From: JAUWQU01 sp964605095
GTDB taxonomy: Bacteria; Planctomycetota; Phycisphaerae; SM23-33
Direction of reading: 5' to 3'
Length of the DNA: 9,148 nt
Assembly (NCBI GenBank): GCA_964605095.1
Contig: CAZSBS010000195.1
Span: 1 to 9,148 of the forward strand
Below are positions 6,063 to 9,148 of the stretch, piece by piece. Under the pieces are notes generated by a model. That model was not told the origin of the DNA. It saw nothing but the letters and a program-made list of their open reading frames with translations, and made no database searches. The position numbers were made by a program, and so were the translations under genes. How positions within the stretch are numbered: position 1 is the first letter of the stretch; every line of letters begins with the position of its first letter.

Positions 6063-6824
6063 ATGAAGATTGCACAAGTACTCCCTCGCCGTACCAGCGC
6101 CACGCCCGATAACAAACTGGCATTCATCGGTGATCTGCTGCTGTTCCTGCCGGACGTGGACGAGGTGCATGTGTCCTGCAGAGACGATAGCGACGCGGGG
6201 AATGACATGACCGAAAGCGCCCCGGCCGCTCTCGACCGGGGCGCAGGAGGTGACGGGTTGATGGTGGCGCTACTTCACCAACTCGAACTTGCCCCGCTCA
6301 GTCTTGCGGAACCGGCTCTTGTCGCCCTACGGGCCGAGACCACCAAGAGCAAACGCGCCGATTCGCTGCCGATCCATCCGCAACTGGCCGACGCGCTGCG
6401 AGAATGGAAGCCCAGCAACGCCGGGCCGACCGACTTCGTCATCAGCACGGTGCCCCACATGAACTGCCTGCGGGCCGACCTGGCCCTGGCGGGCATTCCG
6501 GACAAGGACGAGGCGGGGCGGTACGTGGACTTCCATAGCCTGCGGGTGTCGCTGAGCACGATGCTTGCAGCAAACCGGGTGAGCCCGCGGGCCGCCCAGG
6601 CGATTATGCGCCACTCTGACCCGCGGCTGACGGCCAGCGTCTATACGGACGAAAAGCTTCTGCCACTGGCGGCGGAGTTGTTGAATGTGCCGGCGATACC
6701 CGCAGGTCGGCGAGATAGGGGCCCTGCTCAATCCCAGTCGAATCTTGATGCCATCGTCGCCAACCTATCGGCCAGCGAGCGCCAAGCTATTGTCGGCATG
6801 CTCAGCCGTTCGCAGGTTGGCTGA
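6063..6824 (+). pseudogene. Truncated tyrosine recombinase catalytic domain fused to an unrelated N-terminal fragment
   Basis: An open frame of 253 residues from ATG 6063 (GGAGG at 6054-6058, spacing 4). Residues 1-39 (MKIAQVLPRRTSATPDNK... VDEVHVSC) resemble, from memory, the start of a phage-associated hypothetical protein family, cut off early. From about residue 67 the protein is the C-terminal part of a tyrosine recombinase: beta-hairpin Lys in TTKSKR (95 or 97), HxxR in HSLR (His 158, Arg 161), RHSD (His 184), and the nucleophile Tyr 194 in VYTD. The core-binding domain and the first catalytic Arg are missing. A complete enzyme is usually over 300 residues, so strand exchange is unlikely. 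Alternative in-frame starts are ATG 6207 and ATG 6261, the latter with a strong AGGAGGTGA ahead of it. The frame may still be translated. It marks former mobile DNA next to the repeat-flanked gene downstream. Confidence 0.7.
6217..6253 (+). promoter_or_regulatory. Hairpin and strong Shine-Dalgarno inside the recombinase frame
   Basis: GCGCCCCGG (6217-6225) is a perfect 9-bp inverted repeat with CCGGGGCGC (6236-6244). AGGAGGTGA (6245-6253) follows directly, 7 bases before an in-frame ATG at 6261 that begins the recombinase-like part. It could be an old gene boundary (end of one fragment, start of the next) or an internal translation start. Confidence 0.45.
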
Positions 6825-6831
6825 GACATCC

Positions 6832-6883
6832 TGCGTAGACCCCTCGGGCTCACCGGGCGGCTCTGCCGGGGGGCGGGGGGTTT
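6832..6883. repeat. ~50-bp direct repeat, copy 1 (downstream of the propeller gene)
   Basis: It begins TGCGTAGACCCCTCGGGC and ends CGGGGGGTTT. It matches 8127-8176 in the same orientation, differing only by a few bases after CTCGGGC and one extra G in the late G-run. Its minus strand codes the last residues of the propeller protein (NPPPPGRAAR and stop at 6850). The flanking bases on either side differ from those of the other copy, so the repeat edges are sharp. Confidence 0.85.
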
Positions 6884-8049
6884 ACACCCGACTTGTTCGC
6901 CACTAATGGGACTGTGGATAAGGTTATCGGAATGTAATTCAACTCATACAGACTTGCATTCTGATAATTCCCAGAGAGATACAACACACCGGTTACGGTG
7001 TTGGCGTCGACCGCGTTCTGGAACTTCTGACCCACGATAGGCACGTACCATCCCAACTTGTCTGTGTCAATGGTCTTGAATTTTGTCCAAGGTCCCCAGG
7101 GGTAGGGCGCTTCGTAGTATTCATTGATTGTTCTCGGATCCTTGCGCACGTCGTACGTCTTATAGTGCCATACCACCATGACATACCTTCCGAATGACGG
7201 TATATATGTCATGCCTGTCATACTGCAATTCAATGGATCCTCCAGCACAGGCTTCGCCTGATTGATGTCCCCAACCCAGTTCTCGTCGGACATTCCGTCT
7301 CTTCCCGTGAAGAATCGCCAATCCGCGGCGTTGAGATCCGGGAGTTTGCTTTTCGACACGCGGCCCAGCACATAGTTGTCGCCATCTTCAAAATGACCGT
7401 TATTGGAAACCGCATACACATATTTGTCGGCGTTATGCACAGTCGCAGCGCCATCCTTGCCATACCAAACGAAGTAGGGAGCTCCGAACCTTAATCCGGG
7501 AAACATCGGCTTCTCGAAGTTCTCGGTTGCAGATCGCGTCCAAGTCACGCCTCTGTCGGTGGATTTGATAACGCTTGAGTTTCTGAAAATATGTCGTTTC
7601 CTGGCATCACCGGACTGCTCGGGATAAAAGCATCGGGTCACAAACATGTACAGAATGCCATCCACGCAATACGAATTCATGGTTTTCCAGTTGGCTTTGT
7701 CCGTGCCCAGTCTCCTTTCCCCATAGCCCCCCATGTCGCTTATGGTAGTACCGGTGAGCTTGAACGGGTCATCGCCGGTAAGTTTGCCGAACGCTATACT
7801 GCGCTCATTGAAGCCCCCAAAAGAGGCCCCATCGTCATTGCCGGTGTACAGGCAGCCGTCATCCGCCCACGTGGGCGCCCACTCGTCGCCGCTACTGTTG
7901 GGAATCTGCCGATAGGGGGCGTCAAATCGAATGTCCACAATCGGTCTGTCCCCGGATGTGTGCGGATTCACTTTTGCCGCCATCAGTGCTGACAGGGCGA
8001 TGTGCGTCGACAGGACTACGTTTATTGCGGTTCGCCAGGTTGTCTTCAT
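6850..8049 (-). CDS. Secreted beta-propeller protein, DUF4185/BNR (sialidase-like) type
   Basis: A 399-residue protein. ATG 8049 has AGGAGA on the minus strand (8055-8060), 5 bases upstream. The N-terminus (about 1-25, MKTTWRTAINVVLSTHIALS then ALMAA) is a signal peptide, so the protein is exported. SGDEWAPTWADDGCLYTGNDDG (about 51-72) resembles the first blade of DUF4185 proteins, some of which are glycoside hydrolases. STDRGVTW (163-170) is a textbook BNR/Asp-box (SxDxGxTW) as in sialidase-type propellers. Tyr/Trp/Asp-rich strands continue to about 380. A glycan-binding or glycosidase role is inferred; I cannot name the catalytic residues. The last residues (PPPPGRAAR) are encoded by a repeat and are probably an acquired tail. 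The base composition is lower in G+C than the plus-strand genes (for example 26 of 60 bases at 7381-7440), and the gene opposes the recombinase remnant, so transfer is plausible. Confidence 0.85.
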   Translation of the reverse strand: MKTTWRTAINVVLSTHIALSALMAAKVNPHTSGDRPIVDIRFDAPYRQIPNSSGDEWAPTWADDGCLYTGNDDGASFGGFNERSIAFGKLTGDDPFKLTGTTISDMGGYGERRLGTDKANWKTMNSYCVDGILYMFVTRCFYPEQSGDARKRHIFRNSSVIKSTDRGVTWTRSATENFEKPMFPGLRFGAPYFVWYGKDGAATVHNADKYVYAVSNNGHFEDGDNYVLGRVSKSKLPDLNAADWRFFTGRDGMSDENWVGDINQAKPVLEDPLNCSMTGMTYIPSFGRYVMVVWHYKTYDVRKDPRTINEYYEAPYPWGPWTKFKTIDTDKLGWYVPIVGQKFQNAVDANTVTGVLYLSGNYQNASLYELNYIPITLSTVPLVANKSGVNPPPPGRAAR

Positions 8050-8126
8050 TTGTGTCTCCTGCCGTCAGCGGTTCAGGTCGTTGTCGTTTGACGCTGCGGC
8101 AAACGAACTGATAGGAAAGTTGATTT

Positions 8127-8176
8127 TGCGTAGACCCCTCGGGCCGGCGGGCGGCTCTGCCGGGGGCGGGGGGTTT
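8127..8176. repeat. ~50-bp direct repeat, copy 2 (upstream of the propeller gene)
   Basis: It has the same orientation as copy 1, about 1.3 kb away. TGCGTAGACCCCTCGGGC, GGGCGGCTCTGCCGGGGG and CGGGGGGTTT are shared. It lies between the promoter at 8283-8310 and the start of the propeller gene, so it would be transcribed in that gene's leader. A further G-rich run (8177-8189) follows on the plus strand. Confidence 0.85.
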
Positions 8177-8282
8177 GGGGGGAGGGGGACAGATGTGGAC
8201 CATATTCACGCTCCTCATGCAGTTGTCGAACTGCTCTCAGCCAGCCCGAACCTGTTAAGCGTAAGTCCGACGTGATTTGCGT

Positions 8283-8310
8283 ATTATACCACCGTTTCCG
8301 GCAGCGTCAA
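8283..8310 (-). promoter_or_regulatory. Near-consensus sigma70 promoter pointing to the propeller gene
   Basis: Read on the minus strand: -35 TTGACG (8305-8310), a 16-base spacer, and a perfect -10 TATAAT (8283-8288). Transcription would start near 8275, giving a leader of about 225 bases before ATG 8049. The leader contains a GCAGTT-CGAC-AACTGC hairpin (8219-8234), an AGGAG (8211-8215) 7 bases before ATG 8203, and repeat copy 2. The frame from ATG 8203 runs through the repeat and overlaps the propeller start, so it may be a leader peptide or nothing. Confidence 0.7.
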
Positions 8311-8340
8311 CTGCCGAATCGGCGCAGGTTTGGGCGGTTT

Positions 8341-8451
8341 TTAAGGCTCCCAGGCCGGCTCGGGCTCTTCGATTTCTTCGCGGCGGACGAACTCGAGGAA
8401 GTCAGGGGCCACTTCGTAGGTGAGCCGGCTAGGAAGCAGGGTCGTCGCCAT
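8341..8451 (-). CDS. Small or truncated coding fragment, unknown function
   Basis: From ATG 8451 the minus strand encodes 36 residues (MATTLLPSRLTYEVAPDFLE, then FVRREEIEEPEPAWEP) before TAA at 8341. The same frame stays open upstream to about 8600, reading RFCCNRAAEVLAKSSPDHIG and more. Third codon positions are strongly G/C over this stretch, as in real genes here. I see no good Shine-Dalgarno at ATG 8451; GTG at the EVLAK segment is another possible start. I do not recognise the protein. It may be a short acidic-tailed protein or the 3' end of a gene that lost its start. The overlapping plus-strand frame at 8272-8592 looks like its shadow. Confidence 0.35.
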   Translation of the reverse strand: MATTLLPSRLTYEVAPDFLEFVRREEIEEPEPAWEP

Positions 8452-8658
8452 CGCCGACCGGCATGCCTGGTTTTTGTGGCCGATGTGGTCCGGCGACGAT
8501 TTGGCCAGCACCTCCGCAGCACGGTTGCAGCAGAAGCGTCGGAATGCAGCGCCATTGCAGCGCGTGGCGGCACTGGTTGGCAGGGGTTTTGACGGTAGCC
8601 CATCACGTTACAGAAATCGCCCAAGCGTTGGGGTGGGTAGAGCTTGTGGCGCAAGAGC

Positions 8659-8688
8659 AAGGCCCACCGCCACTTGGCGATGGGCCTT
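8659..8688 (-). terminator. Hairpin downstream of tRNA-Gly
   Basis: A 13-bp stem, AAGGCCCACCGCC with GGCGATGGGCCTT (one G-U type pair depending on strand) and a 4-base loop, begins 7 bases past the tRNA 3' end. TTTT directly follows the tRNA, but no T-run follows the hairpin on the minus strand. It is probably a terminator or processing signal for the tRNA transcript. Confidence 0.5.
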
Positions 8689-8694
8689 ATTAAA

Positions 8695-8766
8695 AGCGGG
8701 CGATCGGGCTTGAACCGACGACATTCACGTTGGCAACGTGACGCTCTACCACTGAGCTACGCCCGC
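8695..8766 (-). tRNA. tRNA-Gly (anticodon GCC)
   Basis: 72 bases on the minus strand fold as a full cloverleaf. Acceptor GCGGGCG pairs with CGCCCGC; D-arm GCTC/GAGC with loop AGTGGTA; anticodon stem TCACG/CGTGA with loop TTGCCAA (anticodon GCC); variable loop ATGTC; T-arm GTCGG-TTCAAGC-CCGAT. The discriminator base is T, usual for glycine. CCA is not encoded; TTTT follows instead. It decodes GGC/GGU, a codon much used in the neighbouring genes. Confidence 0.97.
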
Positions 8767-8783
8767 GTACTTCGCGTAGAGAG

Positions 8784-8812
8784 AGTATCGTCAAAACCGG
8801 CCCGCTCGTCAA
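8784..8812 (-). promoter_or_regulatory. Promoter of tRNA-Gly
   Basis: On the minus strand: -35 TTGACG (8807-8812), a 17-base spacer, -10 GATACT (8784-8789). The -10 box ends 17 bases before the mature tRNA 5' end, a usual distance for a tRNA with a short 5' leader. Confidence 0.6.
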
Positions 8813-8922
8813 GGCATTTTGCGGGTGGCATAAGCTTTTTCCGCGCCCGGCGGTTGGGGCGGGCTTGGCAAGGCCGCGGCGCCTGGCCGCACGAGAACCA
8901 TCAAGTAAGCAGCGCCAGAGCA

Positions 8923-9148
8923 CTAGTCACCTTCTTCTGCCGGGACATTGTCCGGCCGGGGCGCGGGGCCGCTCGACGGTAAGGTCGCGGCCGAACCGGG
9001 CGTGCGTGTGCGGCGCAGGATGGCGGTGACTGGAGCCCAGAGGGTGTACGTGGTCGCGGCGACCGCCATGGTGATGAACGGTTCGATCAGGGCTGCGGCG
9101 ACCAGCAGCACGAGCTTGACGAGGTAGGCGAAAGGTTTTCGTCCTCTG
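8923..9148 (-). CDS. C-terminal end of a membrane protein, possibly CDP-diacylglycerol-serine O-phosphatidyltransferase
   Basis: The minus-strand frame enters from the window edge and ends at TAG 8923; about 74 residues are visible. It reads RGRKPFAYLVKLVLLVAAAL, then a second hydrophobic stretch (IEPFITMAVAATTYTLWAPV), then a basic TAILRRTRTP and a Pro/Ala/Glu-rich soluble tail. RGRxPFxxLV followed by the last transmembrane helices resembles the end of PssA-type CDP-alcohol phosphatidyltransferases, which make phosphatidylserine in the inner membrane. The catalytic motif would lie outside the window, so the name rests on tail similarity alone. The GTG at 9111 is internal, not a start. Confidence 0.5.
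   Translation of the reverse strand, partial: RGRKPFAYLVKLVLLVAAALIEPFITMAVAATTYTLWAPVTAILRRTRTPGSAATLPSSGPAPRPDNVPAEEGD

Noticed and set aside
6832..8176. CRISPR or insertion sequence defined by the repeats
   Set aside because: There are only two copies 1.3 kb apart, with a non-transposase gene between them and no terminal inverted repeats or short spacers.
7922..8218. Minus-strand frame of 98 residues starting MRSVNMVHIC
   Set aside because: Most of it is repeat copy 2 and then out-of-frame sequence over the start of the propeller gene. It is mentioned only as a possible leader peptide.
8272..8592. Plus-strand frame of 106 residues
   Set aside because: It begins over the minus-strand promoter, has no ribosome binding site or recognisable motif, and mirrors the better coding-like minus frame.
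5980..8766. Genomic island integrated at the tRNA-Gly 3' end
   Set aside because: The tRNA 3' end faces the accessory region and a recombinase remnant lies inside it, but I found no second copy of the tRNA 3' sequence. The best partial match (AGCGGGC near 5981) is only about 7 bases.

Overview
The window looks like chromosome of a GC-rich planctomycete, most likely of the Phycisphaerae type. Three things point that way: three tandem PEP-CTERM surface proteins, a large secreted protein with the planctomycete LEPR-XLL motif at its N-terminus, and a dockerin-like Ca-binding repeat near that protein's C-terminus. This is inferred from protein features only; no rRNA or other phylogenetic marker is present.

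Layout. Positions 1-2889 hold three plus-strand genes for exported PEP-CTERM proteins. The first has a CBM9/DOMON-like body. The second and third are paralogues with a YCID...AVWE domain that resembles thioester-type adhesin domains. The spacers before genes 2 and 3 share a series of small hairpins, and the sorting tails of genes 1 and 2 are closely related at DNA level. A strong intrinsic terminator (2849-2889) closes the block. The reading frame of the third gene runs past its sorting tail into that terminator, which suggests a one-base loss.

Positions 3133-5883 encode a 916-residue surface protein: LEPR-XLL motif, RTX-like repeats, a calpain-type cysteine protease domain with an apparently complete Cys-His-Asn triad, Ig-like domains, and a dockerin-like repeat. 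A terminator-like hairpin follows (5996-6032).

Positions 6063-8310 look like accessory DNA. A truncated tyrosine recombinase catalytic domain is fused to an unrelated N-terminal fragment. Next comes a minus-strand secreted beta-propeller protein (DUF4185/BNR-like) whose base composition is less GC-rich than its neighbours. That gene is bracketed by two near-identical ~50-bp direct repeats. The downstream repeat copy encodes the protein's C-terminus. A near-consensus sigma70 promoter lies outside the upstream copy and points into the gene.

Positions 8311-9148 return to core-like content on the minus strand: a coding-like fragment, a tRNA-Gly(GCC) with a recognisable promoter, and the C-terminal end of a membrane protein (possibly PssA-like) running off the window edge.

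The plus-strand surface genes probably supply envelope or extracellular matrix proteins. No exosortase, transport or glycan-assembly gene is present in the window to process them. The recombinase remnant, the composition shift and the flanking repeats suggest that the propeller gene arrived later, but no complete mobile element can be delimited.
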